A DNA stretch of 64,000 nt from positions 1,798,001 to 1,862,000 of the forward strand of contig NZ_CP091139.2 in assembly GCF_021582895.2 (NCBI RefSeq), given 5' to 3'. The number at the start of each line of letters is the position of its first letter. Position 1 is the first letter of the stretch. A model generated the notes under the pieces. The model saw only the letters and a program-made list of their open reading frames with translations. It did not search any database and was not told where the DNA came from. The DNA is from Microbacterium elymi. GTDB taxonomy: Bacteria; Actinomycetota; Actinomycetes; Actinomycetales; Microbacteriaceae. Made by a program: the position numbers and the translations under genes. Positions 47,151-56,279 of the stretch are shown piece by piece.

Positions 47151-48499
47151 GTCCGGGATGCCGGTGACCCGGTCCCAGGCTCCGTCAGCATCTGCCCGAC
47201 TTCGCCCCGTCGTGGTGCCCGGATGCGGAGGAGCGCGCCGACGAGCAGGATGACGGCGACCGCTGCGCTGACCGCGGTGGTGCCGGCCGCGAGCAGGAGC
47301 ACGACGGCGACCAGGCCGATGATCACGGCTTGTCGAGCGCGACGCACGGAGCTGGTCGGAGCCGGCATCGGGCGACGTTCCAGCCCGGCCAGCGCCCAGG
47401 CGACGACGGCGGTGAGCAGCACGGCGAGCGCGAGCCACAGCGGGCGGGTCATCCACCAGCTCGCGCTCGACGGTTCCGGCAGGGCGAGACCGCTGCTCAT
47501 CGCGACGAGCGCGGTGATACCGGCCAGCGTCGGCAGCACCGGCATGTGCCAGAGGTAGATCGTCATCGTGCGGGCGGTGACGAACCGCGTGAAGGCGGCG
47601 ACTCGGGGGCGCCGGCTGACAGCGGTGAGCGGAGCGCGCAGGAGCGAGAAGAGCGCCGTCTGCGCCACCCCGACGAGCAGCAGCGCGGCGGTCGGCGGGT
47701 TGAGGTTCTCGAGGAGATCCGGAGAGAACACGCCGATCACACACCCCGCGGCGAACACGGCGGCCGCCGCGATCGCCGCTCCAGCGCGCACGCGGCGCGG
47801 GAGGGCCTCGATCCGTCCCTCGGCGAGGAAGAACCCCAGCTCGCTCGAGCGCGAGCCAGATGAAGGCGAGGTTGAGGAAGCCGATCGCGCCGACCCCGGT
47901 GATCCCGCGGACGACATCCACGAGGATCGCTGCCGCGGCGAGCGCGCCCACGGTGCGCATCGGCGCCCGCTCGTGCGCGGCCAGCAGAGCCGGCGCAGCG
48001 CCTGGCAGAGCAGGAACACGCCGAGGAACCAGAGGGGCTGGCTGTAGCGGAACCCGGCGAGCTGCACGATGTCACCCGGTACACCGCAGATCGCGAGCAG
48101 CGCGAGTCCGATGCCGGCGGCGCCGATCGACAGCACGCCCGGCAAGCAGCCGGTGCACTCGCGCCGTGACGAAGCCGACCGACGTGCCGCCCTGGGCGCG
48201 CAGTCGGCGGTAGGCCGCCGAACCGGCATACCCGCCGATCACGAAGAACAGCGGCATGATCTGCGCGACCCAGGTCAGCGGCACCAGCCACGGCGCCCCG
48301 TCGGCGGCGTTCTCGAACACCGGGCCGGCCGGGCCGATGGTGACGCCGACCATGAGGGCGTGCAAGGCACGACGGTGGCCACGCACAGCGCCCGGACCAG
48401 ATCGATGGCGGTGTCGCGCCCGACGCGCTGCGGCGCCGTTCGGCCGGTGGGCAGAGGGACGGTGGGCGCGCGCACCGAGCGCGCAGGCATGATGACCAT
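47090..48499 (-). CDS. Acyltransferase 3 family membrane protein (frameshifted)
   Basis: About 468 residues with ten or so helices. Acyltransferase-3 signatures: DLVRALCVATVV with the expected His-containing first helix (LHALMVG), PLFFVIGGYAGSAAYRRL, and TIYLWHMPVL near the end. The family O-acylates sugars or lipids on the outer face of the membrane. Breaks near 48364, 48143, 48000 and 47845, nearly all GCAGC-linked. ATG 48499 has GAGGAGG 6 nt upstream, and that ribosome-binding site is the 3' arm of a strong hairpin (see 48506). A long basic tail follows the last helix. Confidence 0.8.
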
Positions 48500-48505
48500 G
48501 GGGGT

Positions 48506-48530
48506 CCTCCTCGAGTGGATCTCGAGGAGG
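48506..48530 (-). promoter_or_regulatory. Hairpin covering the acyltransferase ribosome-binding site
   Basis: CCTCCTCGAG-TGGAT-CTCGAGGAGG: a perfect 10-bp stem with a 5-nt loop. In the minus-strand transcript the 3' arm contains GAGGAGG, the ribosome-binding site 6 nt before ATG 48499. Folding would hide it, so translation may depend on temperature, upstream translation or a factor. Confidence 0.6.
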
Positions 48531-48580
48531 CTATGGACGCGGTGGGTGCCGGCACATCACCCCCGGTGCCGTTCCCGCCC

Positions 48581-49335
48581 CTACCCAGGCGTGAGATCCG
48601 CGCCGGACCGCGGCGTCGAACCGGTCAGGAGTGCGTGCAGGTGGGATGCCGCGGCCAGAAGTGCAATGCTTGCGCTCGGTGAGGCCGGCGAGCCGATCAT
48701 CGAGCATCGCCCGTGCCCGCTCGGCGTCTCCGTCGGTGCGCAAGCCGGTCGAGCACCCCGGCGATCTCGGGGATCCGGTAGCCGCCGCCACGCAGCGCGG
48801 CGACGATGCGCGCCTCGGCGATCGCCGAGGCGCGGTAGCGCCGAGTCTGGGTCGCGGGCAGACGCTCCGGGATGACGAGCCCCTCGCTCTCCCAGTGCCG
48901 GAGCGCAGAGGTGCGGACCCCGAGCGCCTGGGCGAGCTCGCCGATCGTCATGGCATCCCGGTCATCGAAGTCCGCCGTGACGCGGGTGTCGGCCAGCACG
49001 GCGTCGAGGCCGCGGCGCGCCTCGCGGACCCGCGCGCGGTCGCGGGCGAGGGCCGCGTGGAGGTCGTCGATCCTCTCCGCCGCGACGTCCAGGGGACTCG
49101 TCAACAGCACGGGCATGAGGCGGCGTGCGGGCACCGGACCGATCGCCACGGCGAGGGCGCGGTAGGCGCGCAGCGCGGCGAGGTGCCGGTGCTCGTACTG
49201 CCGGTATCCGTTGCGTGCACGCTCCGCGGCGGGCAGGATGCCGAGGCGCTCGAGGTCGCGCACCTGCTGGGTGGAGTAGCCTGCCAGGCGGCCGATCTCG
49301 GCCGTCGTCATGCGCGGCACTTGAGGGTTCGGCAT
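48581..49335 (-). CDS. Double-HTH MerR family regulator (frameshifted)
   Basis: 250 residues after correction. Two MerR winged-helix domains in tandem: TTAEIGRLAGYSTQQVRDLE, NGYRQYEHRHLAALRAYRAL at the N-terminus, and AMTIGELAQALGVRTSALRH, TQTRRYRASAIAEARIVAAL in the second half. This double form (TioE-like) is found in actinobacteria. Breaks near 48733 and 48668 (both GCAAGC) hide a C-terminus ERSIALLAAASHLHALLTGS that stops at 48581. ATG 49335 or 49311 start it. Divergent from the DUF6194 gene, 62 bp apart. Confidence 0.85.
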
Positions 49336-49396
49336 CCTGTCTCCGGTCGTTGAGCCGTTGAAGTCCACATAAGCACATGAAGGTGACGATGGAAGC

Positions 49397-49934
49397 ATGG
49401 ATATGCAGCAGATCATCGATGCCGTCGAAGTATTCGACGGGGCGCTCGTGTTCATCCCGCACGAGGGCGGCCCGTTCCCCGAGCTGGCATGGGGAGACGC
49501 CTTCTTCTACTACGCCCCGGACGGCGTGATGCCCGAGCGGACCCAGCCGTACGGGACGATCATCACGAAGAACTACCCCGATGACGAGGCATCCCGCCTC
49601 GACGATCCCGATCGGTTCCGCGTCAACATCCACGTCGGGCGCGACATCGCGGCGCAAGCTCACGGCGGACCACGACGATCCCGCCGATGTGGATGTCTTC
49701 GTCCCGCATCCGCTGTACGGCGCGGCGGGCTGGGTCTCGGTCGTCAATCCGGGAGCACGGACGGCCGAGACGGTCATCGCCCTGCTGCGCGACGCGCACG
49801 CCGACGCGCAGGCCCGCGCGGTCCGCCGGGCGCAAGCGCGGATAAGGTCCGCGGGGCCGCTCGGCCCGGGGATGCTGGCGTCCGGTCGGCTCGGAGCGAT
49901 CATCCGCGACATCCAGGCCGCCGTTGACGGGTGA
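49397..49934 (+). CDS. DUF6194 family protein (frameshifted)
   Basis: 178 residues after taking out an A near 49655 (GCGCAAGCTC). Family features: MQQIIDAVEVFDGALVFIPH, GDAFFYYAPDG, QPYGTIITKNYPDD, RVNIHVGRD and HPLYGAAGWVSVVNPG. No catalytic residues known; small-molecule binding is only a guess. Divergent from the double-MerR regulator and overlapped by the phosphatase GTG, so probably an operon. Confidence 0.83.
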
Positions 49935-49963
49935 GGCGGACGGAACGGGATTACGGTGACGAC

Positions 49964-50620
49964 ATGGACCATGTCGATCAGCTGCCGGACCGCCCCGCCC
50001 CCGACAACCCTCCCGGCAAGCTCGTGCTGATGCGACACGGCGAGACCGAGTGGTCGAAGGCGGGCAGGCACACCGGGCTCACCGACATCCCGCTCACCGC
50101 GCGGGGCGAGGAGCTCGCCCGTTCCGCCGGGGCACTCGTCCGGGGGTACGACTTCCGGCTCGTGCTGAGTTCCCCGTTGCAGCGCAGTCGGCGCACGGCC
50201 GAGCTGGCCGGGCTGCACGCGGACGTCGATCCGCTGCTCGTCGAGTGGGACTACGGCGGGTACGAGGGGCGCACGACGAAGGACATCCGCGCCGAGCTGG
50301 GCTACAACTGGACGGCCTTCACGCACGGCGTGATCCGCGGCGCGACCCCGGGTGAGACCGTCGAAGAGGTGGCCGCGCGGGCGTCACGCGTGCTGACCCG
50401 CGTGCTGCCGGCGATGGCGGAGGGGGACGTCGCGCTGGTGGCCCACGGCCACTATCTGCGCATCCTGACTGCGGTCTTCCTCCGTCTGGCACCGCGTTTC
50501 GGCGCGATGATCTCGTTGGATGCCGGATCGGTCTCGGTGCTCGGCTTCTACCGGGAGCAGCCCGCGATCCTCGCGTGGAATCACGGTCCGGAGCTGCCGC
50601 TGGCGCCCTCGGAGTCCTGA
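49964..50620 (+). CDS. Histidine phosphatase family protein
   Basis: 218 residues. The catalytic phospho-His is in LVLMRHGETEWSKAGRHTG, the second Arg in VLSSPLQRSRRTAEL, Glu in LVEWDYGGYEG, and the second His in VALVAHGHYLRIL. This matches the phosphoglycerate-mutase-like acid phosphatases. ATG 49964 is favoured; GTG 49931 would overlap the previous stop. Substrate unknown. Confidence 0.9.
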   Translation: MDHVDQLPDRPAPDNPPGKLVLMRHGETEWSKAGRHTGLTDIPLTARGEELARSAGALVRGYDFRLVLSSPLQRSRRTAELAGLHADVDPLLVEWDYGGYEGRTTKDIRAELGYNWTAFTHGVIRGATPGETVEEVAARASRVLTRVLPAMAEGDVALVAHGHYLRILTAVFLRLAPRFGAMISLDAGSVSVLGFYREQPAILAWNHGPELPLAPSES

Positions 50621-50659
50621 GTTCGGGGTCGGCCGGGTCCGGATCGGACGCGGCGCTGG

Positions 50660-50956
50660 CTACAGCCCCTCCACCTCGTACCGTCGCTGGATGCCGGCCG
50701 TCGCGCGACCCCAGTCGGATGCGGCAACGCGGGCCTGATGCCGGCGGTAGGCCGCGGCATCCACGAATCGTTCGTCGACATGCCAGACGAGCGGATCGGC
50801 CGTGGCGACCACCTCGAACGACAGACATCCGGCCTCGGCGCGCGTGAGCGCGACGTGCTCCGGAAGCGCGTCGGCGACGACCTGCGCCTCATGCGGGTCG
50901 CGACAGATCAGCTCACCGGAGAGATGGATGCGGGACACCACACCATCTTCCGGCAT
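50660..50956 (-). CDS. Putative quinol monooxygenase (ABM/YgiN-like)
   Basis: 98 residues: VSRIHLSGELICRDPHEAQV, HVALTRAEAGCLSFEVVATA, WHVDERFVDAAAYRRHQARV. ABM fold with the conserved Glu-x-Gly-Cys segment of the YgiN group. Convergent with the phosphatase gene and 17 bp downstream of the peroxidase gene, both minus, so a two-gene oxidative-stress-type operon is possible. Confidence 0.82.
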   Translation of the reverse strand: MPEDGVVSRIHLSGELICRDPHEAQVVADALPEHVALTRAEAGCLSFEVVATADPLVWHVDERFVDAAAYRRHQARVAASDWGRATAGIQRRYEVEGL

Positions 50957-50973
50957 CAGGCTCCCGGGCGGAG

Positions 50974-51456
50974 TCAGGCGGGCAGGCTCTCCTCGATCGC
51001 CGCGACGACCGTCGGGTCGTCCGGCACGGTGTGCGGGCGGAAGCGGTGCACCTCGCCCGAGGGGCTGACGAGGAACTTCTCGAAGTTCCAGGTGACCCGC
51101 CCGGCCTTGCCCGAGGCATCCGGCGTCTTCTTCAGCTCGGTGTAGAGCGGGTGCTCACGGCGCCCGTTGACGCGGATGCGGTCGAAGATCGGGAACGTGA
51201 TGCCGTAGGTGGTGGAGCAGAACTCCTTGATGGCGTCGTTGCTGCCCAGCTCCTGCAGGAACTGGTTGCTCGGGAAGCCGAGCACCTGCAGCCCGCGGTC
51301 GCCGTACTCCTGCTGCAGCTTCTCCAGCGTCTCGTACTGGGGCGCCAGTCCGCACCGCGAGGCGACGTTCACGATCAGCAGCGCCTTGCCGTCGAATGCG
51401 GAGAGGGACGTCTGCGTGCCCTCCATGGTCTTGATCGGGATGTCGCGGAGGCTCAT
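50974..51456 (-). CDS. Glutathione peroxidase family protein
   Basis: 160 residues, thioredoxin fold. Peroxidatic Cys in NVASRCGLAPQYETL, Gln in GFPSNQFLQELGS, Trp-Asn in VTWNFEKFLV. The selenocysteine position is Cys. Since actinobacteria lack glutathione, such enzymes normally use thioredoxin or mycothiol (family knowledge). ATG 51456 gives the family N-terminus SLRDIPIKTMEG; longer in-frame starts add unrelated residues. Confidence 0.92.
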   Translation of the reverse strand: MSLRDIPIKTMEGTQTSLSAFDGKALLIVNVASRCGLAPQYETLEKLQQEYGDRGLQVLGFPSNQFLQELGSNDAIKEFCSTTYGITFPIFDRIRVNGRREHPLYTELKKTPDASGKAGRVTWNFEKFLVSPSGEVHRFRPHTVPDDPTVVAAIEESLPA

Positions 51457-51567
51457 GAGCAGTGAAACGTCGAACGCCGCGCGTCCATTCCGGCGCATCG
51501 TTCGGGGGCGCGTTGCGGGCGCAGCGGCGAGAGGTCGCCGCCCTTCGCAGGACCCCGGCAACCGGCG

Positions 51568-52944
51568 CTACTGGAATTCGCCCGCCGGGGCCATGTCGGC
51601 GAAGCGGGAGAAGTGGCCCTGGAACGCGATCTCGATGGTCGCGGTCGGGCCGTTGCGGTGCTTGGCCACGATCAGGTCGGCCTCGCCGGGGCGGCTGTCC
51701 TTGTCGTAGACCGACTCGCGGTCGAGCAGGATCACCATGTCGGCATCCTGCTCGATCGACCCCGACTCGCGCAGATCGCTGACCTGGGGCTTCTTGTCCT
51801 GCCGCTGCTCGGATCCACGGTTCAGCTGTGAGAGCGCGACGACCGGCACCTGCAGCTCCTTGGCCAGCAGCTTCAGCGCACGCGAGAACTCGCTGACCTC
51901 CTGCTGGCGCGACTCGACGCGCTTGCCGCTGGTCATCAGCTTGCAGGTAGTCGATGATCACCATCTTCAGGCCGACGCGCTGCTTGAGCCGCCGACACTT
52001 GGCCCGGATCTCGACCAGCGTCATGTTCGGGCTGTCGTCGATGTACAGCGGCGCGTCGTTGATGCGGCCGCGGGTGGCGGCCACCGTGGTCCAGTCGCGC
52101 TGGTCGAGCGATCCCTTGCGCATGTTCTGCAGCGGGATGGCGCCCTCGGCCGACAGCAGGCGCATGGCGATCTCGCTGCGCCCATCTCGAGCGAGAAGAA
52201 GATCGTCGGCATGTCGTGCTTGATCGCGGCCGCCCGGGCGAAATCCAGAGCGAGCGTCGACTTGCCCATCGCCGGCCGCGCGGCCACCACGATCATCTGG
52301 CCGCCATGCAGCCCGTTGGTCAGTTCGTCCAGCTCACGGAACCCGGTCGGGATGCCGGTCATCTGACCGTCACGCCCACGGGCCGCCTCGATCTCTTCGA
52401 CCGCGGCATCCACCGCCATCGTCAGCGGCACATAGTCCTCGGACGCCTCGATGCCGGTCACCGAGTAGATCTCGGCCTGGGCGTTGTTGACCAGGTCGAG
52501 CGCCTCGCCCTGGCCGGAGTAGCCCATCTGCACGATCCGCGTGCCGGCCTCGACCAGTCGGCGCAGGAGCGCGCGCTCCGAGACGATCGACGCGTAGTAT
52601 CCGGCGTTGGCGGCCGTCGGCACGATCGAGGTGAGCGTGTGCAGATAGTCGGCGCCGCCGGCCCGCTGCAGATCACCGGTCTTGATCAGCTCGTCGGTGA
52701 CCGTGATCACGTCGGTGGGCTCGCCGTGCGAGTAGAGGTTGAGGATCGCCTCGAAGATCAGCTCGTGCTTGGGGACGTAGAAGTCGGCGCCGCGCAGACT
52801 CTCGATGACGTCGGCGACGGCGTCCTTCGACAGCAGCATCCCGCCCAGCGCACTCTGCTCGGCGAGGATGTCGTGCGGAGGGGTCCGCTCGTGCTCTCGG
52901 GGCGGTCCGCCCAGGCGCTCGTCGGAGATGTCAGCGATCGACAC
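51568..52944 (-). CDS. dnaB: Replicative DNA helicase DnaB (frameshifted)
   Basis: 458 residues. N-terminal DnaB domain (DILAEQSALGGMLLSKDAVA), RecA-like core with Walker A AARPAMGKSTLALDFA, Walker B KMVIIDYLQL, H3 ALSQLNRGSEQR and LRESGSIEQDADMVILLDRE. Breaks near 52183 (a lost C before GCAGC) and 51944 (AGCTTGCAGG) cancel to leave an exact multiple of three. GTG 52944 has AGGAGGA 8 nt upstream. No intein. It unwinds DNA ahead of the replisome; near rpsF-ssb-rpsR-rplI as in most actinobacteria. Confidence 0.96.
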
Positions 52945-53133
52945 GTCGTCTGTCCTCCTCCACGATGTCTGGCACGCATGAACCTGCACATCAGGAGGAT
53001 GTCGCCGGTCGATGCCGCGCTCGTGAGCACAGCACACCACGGACCCCCGACATCCCTCGCCTGTGACGGATGCTCTCCCCCGGATGAACCAGAGACCACG
53101 CTATGCACGGCGCAGATCGCCCGCAAACGGCCC

Positions 53134-53329
53134 TGTGGATAACTATGTGGAGAGATTGGGCAGAACGCCGGTGAGCCTGTGTACAAGCCCTGTGGACAAC
53201 AGAGGTGTAATTCGCGAAAGTCAGGTTTTTTCTCCCGCTTGACCTGGCACTCTTGTCTGCACAGCCTGTGGATGGATCTGTGTTTGAAGTAGCGGTTTAA
53301 AGTTCCGTCGTCGCGGTGAGTTATGCACA
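53134..53329. promoter_or_regulatory. Cluster of DnaA-box-like 9-mers upstream of dnaB
   Basis: TGTGGATAA at 53134 (perfect DnaA box on the minus strand), TGTGGACAA at 53191 (the form common in high-GC actinobacteria), TGTGGATGG at 53267 and TTATGCACA at 53321, with the AT-richer stretch TTTTTT near 53226. They lie in the 456-bp gap between dnaB and the DUF1453 gene, which shows no gene. A DnaA-controlled promoter is more likely than an origin because dnaA and dnaN are not here. Confidence 0.5.
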
Positions 53330-53400
53330 GCATGCGCCCGAATGCAAGTCGAGCCGAGACCTGCGTGAGCGGGGCCGTTCGCCCTCATCAGCGGCCCTGG

Positions 53401-53877
53401 TCAGAGGCGAGATGCGCGCCGGCGGACCACGATGTTCTGCACCAGCAGCGTGACTCCGAGGAAGAACAGCACCGGCCCGGTGGTGACCACCGCCGCCGCG
53501 CCGAAGTTGTCTCCGACCAGTCCCAGAGCGAACCGCAGGACGATCGACACCGCCCACAGCGCCACCGTCACCACGGTGTACCGCGACCACACGGCGTCGT
53601 CGGCAGCGTGGAGTTGCACGCTCGCGCCGCGCACCCATCCGAGCCCCACCGACAACGCCACGTCGATCGTCAGCACCAGGGCATCCACGAGGTGGAATGC
53701 GGACGTGGCCATCACCGCCGGAAGCAGAACGGCGATCCCGGCGACGATCAGGACGATCGGCAGGATCACGAGGCGGGGTCGGATCGGCCGTGCGCGGAGC
53801 CTGGTCAGGACGACCACCACGACGACGGCCAGGCCCAGCAGCACCTGCGGCGGCACGCCCGCCACGACCGCGCTCAT
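53401..53877 (-). CDS. DUF1453-like membrane protein
   Basis: 158 residues with four or five helices: VPPQVLLGLAVVVVVVLTRL, PRLVILPIVLIVAGIAVLLP, ALVLTIDVALSVGLGWVRG, VVTVALWAVSIVLRFALGL and a last one before VQNIVVRRRA. RPIRPRLVILP and GLGWVRGASVQLH match DUF1453. ATG 53877 overlaps the stop of a small upstream frame (ATGA). Confidence 0.8.
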   Translation of the reverse strand: MSAVVAGVPPQVLLGLAVVVVVVLTRLRARPIRPRLVILPIVLIVAGIAVLLPAVMATSAFHLVDALVLTIDVALSVGLGWVRGASVQLHAADDAVWSRYTVVTVALWAVSIVLRFALGLVGDNFGAAAVVTTGPVLFFLGVTLLVQNIVVRRRASRL

Positions 53878-53978
53878 CGACCCGCACCGGTCACAGCGGC
53901 ACGGCCCCCGCCGCAGGGCCCGGCCGCGATCTGCGGGCAGGGCCAGGCCGCCTCGGGCCGCTGGATCGGGTCGGTCAT
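53874..53978 (-). CDS. 34-residue Cys-containing peptide coupled to the DUF1453 gene
   Basis: MTDPIQRPEAAWPCPQIAAG, then PCGGG and a basic end. GAGGAGACCTC directly before ATG 53978 is a good ribosome-binding site, and the stop overlaps the next ATG. The spaced Cys residues might bind a metal, or the frame may be only a translation leader. No homologue recognised. Confidence 0.45.
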   Translation of the reverse strand: MTDPIQRPEAAWPCPQIAAGPCGGGRAAVTGAGR

Positions 53979-54248
53979 GAGGTCTCCTCAGCGGCCATCG
54001 GGGTTCTTCGGCGAAGCGCCGGCACCGACATCCAGCGGCGGATATCGGGGGGTTCGACCGGACAGAAGCCGGACGGGAGGCGGTGCGCTCGATGCACTGG
54101 GCGCGCTCGGTCCGCATGCCACGGTAGCGGATCAGCATCGCGCGCGACACTGCCGCTCGGTATGCCCGACCCGTGGGGCCCGGACGTGTCGCGGCATCCG
54201 TCTCCGCCGCCGGGATGCGGACTCAGGGTCCTCCCGACCGCATCCGGC

Positions 54249-54254
54249 TAAAAT
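54249..54254 (+). promoter_or_regulatory. Candidate -10 element for the ParA-like gene
   Basis: TAAAAT is the only AT-rich hexamer in the 410-bp gap between the 34-residue frame (start 53978) and the ParA-like start at 54389. No convincing -35 is seen. The rest of the gap holds nothing recognisable. Confidence 0.3.
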
Positions 54255-54388
54255 CCCTCATGGCGCGTTCCTTCGGGGCGCGCCCGCGGAGCCGTCGAGA
54301 ACGGAGACATCGCTGGGGCCACCGCGGCGGGCTGGGGCCGCCGTCCATCCGACCGCCAGGTCTCTGCCGATCCGCTGAGGAGCAGCAC

Positions 54389-55971
54389 ATGCCGAACACC
54401 AAGGAGATCGCCGCCACCATCCGAGTGGACGGATCGGTGACCCTCGAGGTCGACGGCCGCGTCGAGACCCTCGCGACGACTCGCCCCGAAGACGCGCGCC
54501 GTGAGGTCGTGCAGCGCGCCGGCATCCGGGCGGCGTCGCTCGGCCGGCCGGTTCCCGTCATCGTGACCGAGCCGGATGGCGCGGTCCAGCTGGTCGTCGC
54601 CACCGACGGATCGGTGACCGTCGTCGAGGACACGCACCCGGCGCCCGCGCCCGCCGACACGCCCGTCCCGAATGCCTGCGCCCGCCGCTGCCGCGCCGGT
54701 CAGCGCGGTCCCGGCCGCCGCGGCGGCCACCGCGGCACCGGCTGATCCGGCACCGACCACAGCGGTCCCCACCGCCGCCCCGGCACCGGCGCAAGCCCGC
54801 GTCGCCGCAGCCGGCGTCCCAGCCCGTTTCCCCGGCCCCGCAGTCGGCGTCCCAGCCAGCATCCCCGGCACCGGCGCAGCCCGCGTCGCCGACATTGGCG
54901 CAGCCCGCATCCCCGGCACCGGCGCAGCCCGCGTCGCCGCAAGCCGGCAGCACCGCAGGTCGCCGCATCCGTCGCCGCCGCCGCGCCGCCCATCACCTCC
55001 GTCCCGGCCGCCGCCCCCGCGCCGACCCAGGGTGAGGCATCCGTGCCCCGCACACAGGAGCGCCAGTCGTTCCTGAAGCACGAGCAGGCGGAGCGCCCGG
55101 CCTCGAAGGGCTGGCGGGGCGGACTCGTCCGCATGGGGCTGCGCGTGCCGCCGAACGCGAGCGAGCGGGCCGAGCGCGACGACCTGCACGCCGTGTCGCA
55201 GCACTGGCCCGGTCCGCGCACGATCGCCGTGGTCAACGGCAAGGGCGGCGCCGGCAAGACCCCCACCACGATCAACCTGGCGGCCGTGTTCGCCCGCCAT
55301 GGCGGAGCCGGCGTCCTCGCCTGGGACAACAACCAGACCCGCGGCACCCTGGGCTGGCGCACCGAACGCGGTCCGCACGAGTCGACGCTGCTCGAGCCTC
55401 CCGCAGACCGGGCGCCTGCTCGGCACCAGCGCGCAGTCCGCCGACCTGGCGCGCTTCGTCCATCACCAGACGGCCGACAAGTACGACGTGCTGCGCTCGA
55501 AGCCCGCGGTTCTGGCCAGCGAGCAGCGAATCACCGCGCAGGATGTCTCCGCCATCCACGCCGTGGCGGCGAAGTACTACCGGCTCATCGTGATCGATTC
55601 GGGCAACGACGAGACCGACCCGCTCTGGCTTGCAGATGATCGAGCACGCCGATCAGCTGGTGATCGCGACGACCACGCGCGACGACCACGCCGAGGCCGG
55701 GGCGCTTCTGCTGGAGGGTCTGGCCGACCGCGACGAGCGCTCGGCCCGTCTTGCGGCGAACGCGGTGGCCGTGGTCACCCAGGCCGATCCGAAGGCGACG
55801 GATGCCGACATCCGGCACGTCGCGGACGGCTTCCGGGCGATCGCACGCGACGTCGTCAGCATCCCCTTCGATCCGACGCTGGTCGACGGCATCATCACCT
55901 TCGATGCTCTGCGGGCAGACACCCGCCGAGCCTGGCTCGCCGCCGCCGCGGCCATCGCCCGCGGCCTCTGA
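54389..55971 (+). CDS. ParA/MinD-family ATPase with a long Pro-Ala-Ser linker (frameshifted)
   Basis: About 525 residues after correction. An 80-residue N-terminal domain of beta type (IRVDGSVTLEVDGRVETL, VQLVVATDGSVTVVEDT), an Ala-Pro-Ser-Gln linker of about 120 residues with PASP repeats, then a ParA/MinD ATPase: deviant Walker A VVNGKGGAGKTPTTINLAAV, VLAWDNNQTRGTLGW, YYRLIVIDSGNDETDPLWL and LVIATTTRDDHAEAG. Five breaks (near 54672, 54790, 54945, 55400, 55629), four of them plain GCAAGC/GCTTGC; correcting all five gives an exact multiple of three. GAGGAG precedes ATG 54389. It resembles MinD-like ATPases of actinobacterial secretion or partition systems; the partner is unknown. Converges on rplI. 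Confidence 0.85.
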
Positions 55972-56038
55972 CCCGCGCTCGCGCCCACGCGGCCCTCCGC
56001 GCCGCGCTCGCGCCGGCTTCGGCAGTGCGCGATTCGTC

Positions 56039-56152
56039 GCGCTGTCGTTTTCCGCTTCCGCGCCCGTAAATCGCGGGCGCGGAAGCGGATTTCGATAGCG
56101 CGACAGATATCCGCCGCGGGAAAACGACAGCGCACGCCGAAAACGACAGCGC
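56039..56152. terminator. Nested inverted repeats between the ParA-like gene and rplI
   Basis: Inner hairpin 56051-56089: TCCGCTTCCGCGCCCG and its exact complement, a 16-bp stem with a 7-nt loop. Outer arms GCGCTGTCGTTTTCC (56039-56053) and GGAAAACGACAGCGC (56119-56133), with a second right arm GAAAACGACAGCGC at 56139-56152. It could stop transcription from the ParA-like gene. The extra arms look like a repeat family or a protein-binding array. Confidence 0.55.
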
Positions 56153-56237
56153 AGCACGAGCGCGTCACCGCCGACGCGAAGAGCGCCGACGCGAACTCCA
56201 CCAACGCCAGCACCGACGCCAACAGCGCCAACGCAGA

Positions 56238-56265
56238 AGGCCGCCGACCCGAAGGTCGGCGGCCT
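56238..56265 (-). terminator. Terminator of the rpsF-ssb-rpsR-rplI operon
   Basis: AGGCCGCCGACC-CGAA-GGTCGGCGGCCT: a perfect 12-bp GC-rich stem with a tetraloop, 15 bp after the rplI stop. No long U-tract follows, as is common in high-GC actinobacteria. Confidence 0.8.
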
Positions 56266-56279
56266 CACGGCGATCGCGC

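Noticed and set aside
53134..53329. Chromosomal replication origin
   Set aside because: dnaA, dnaN, recF, gyrB and rpmH are not adjacent; only three to four boxes and a small AT-rich tract. A dnaB promoter control region is more likely.
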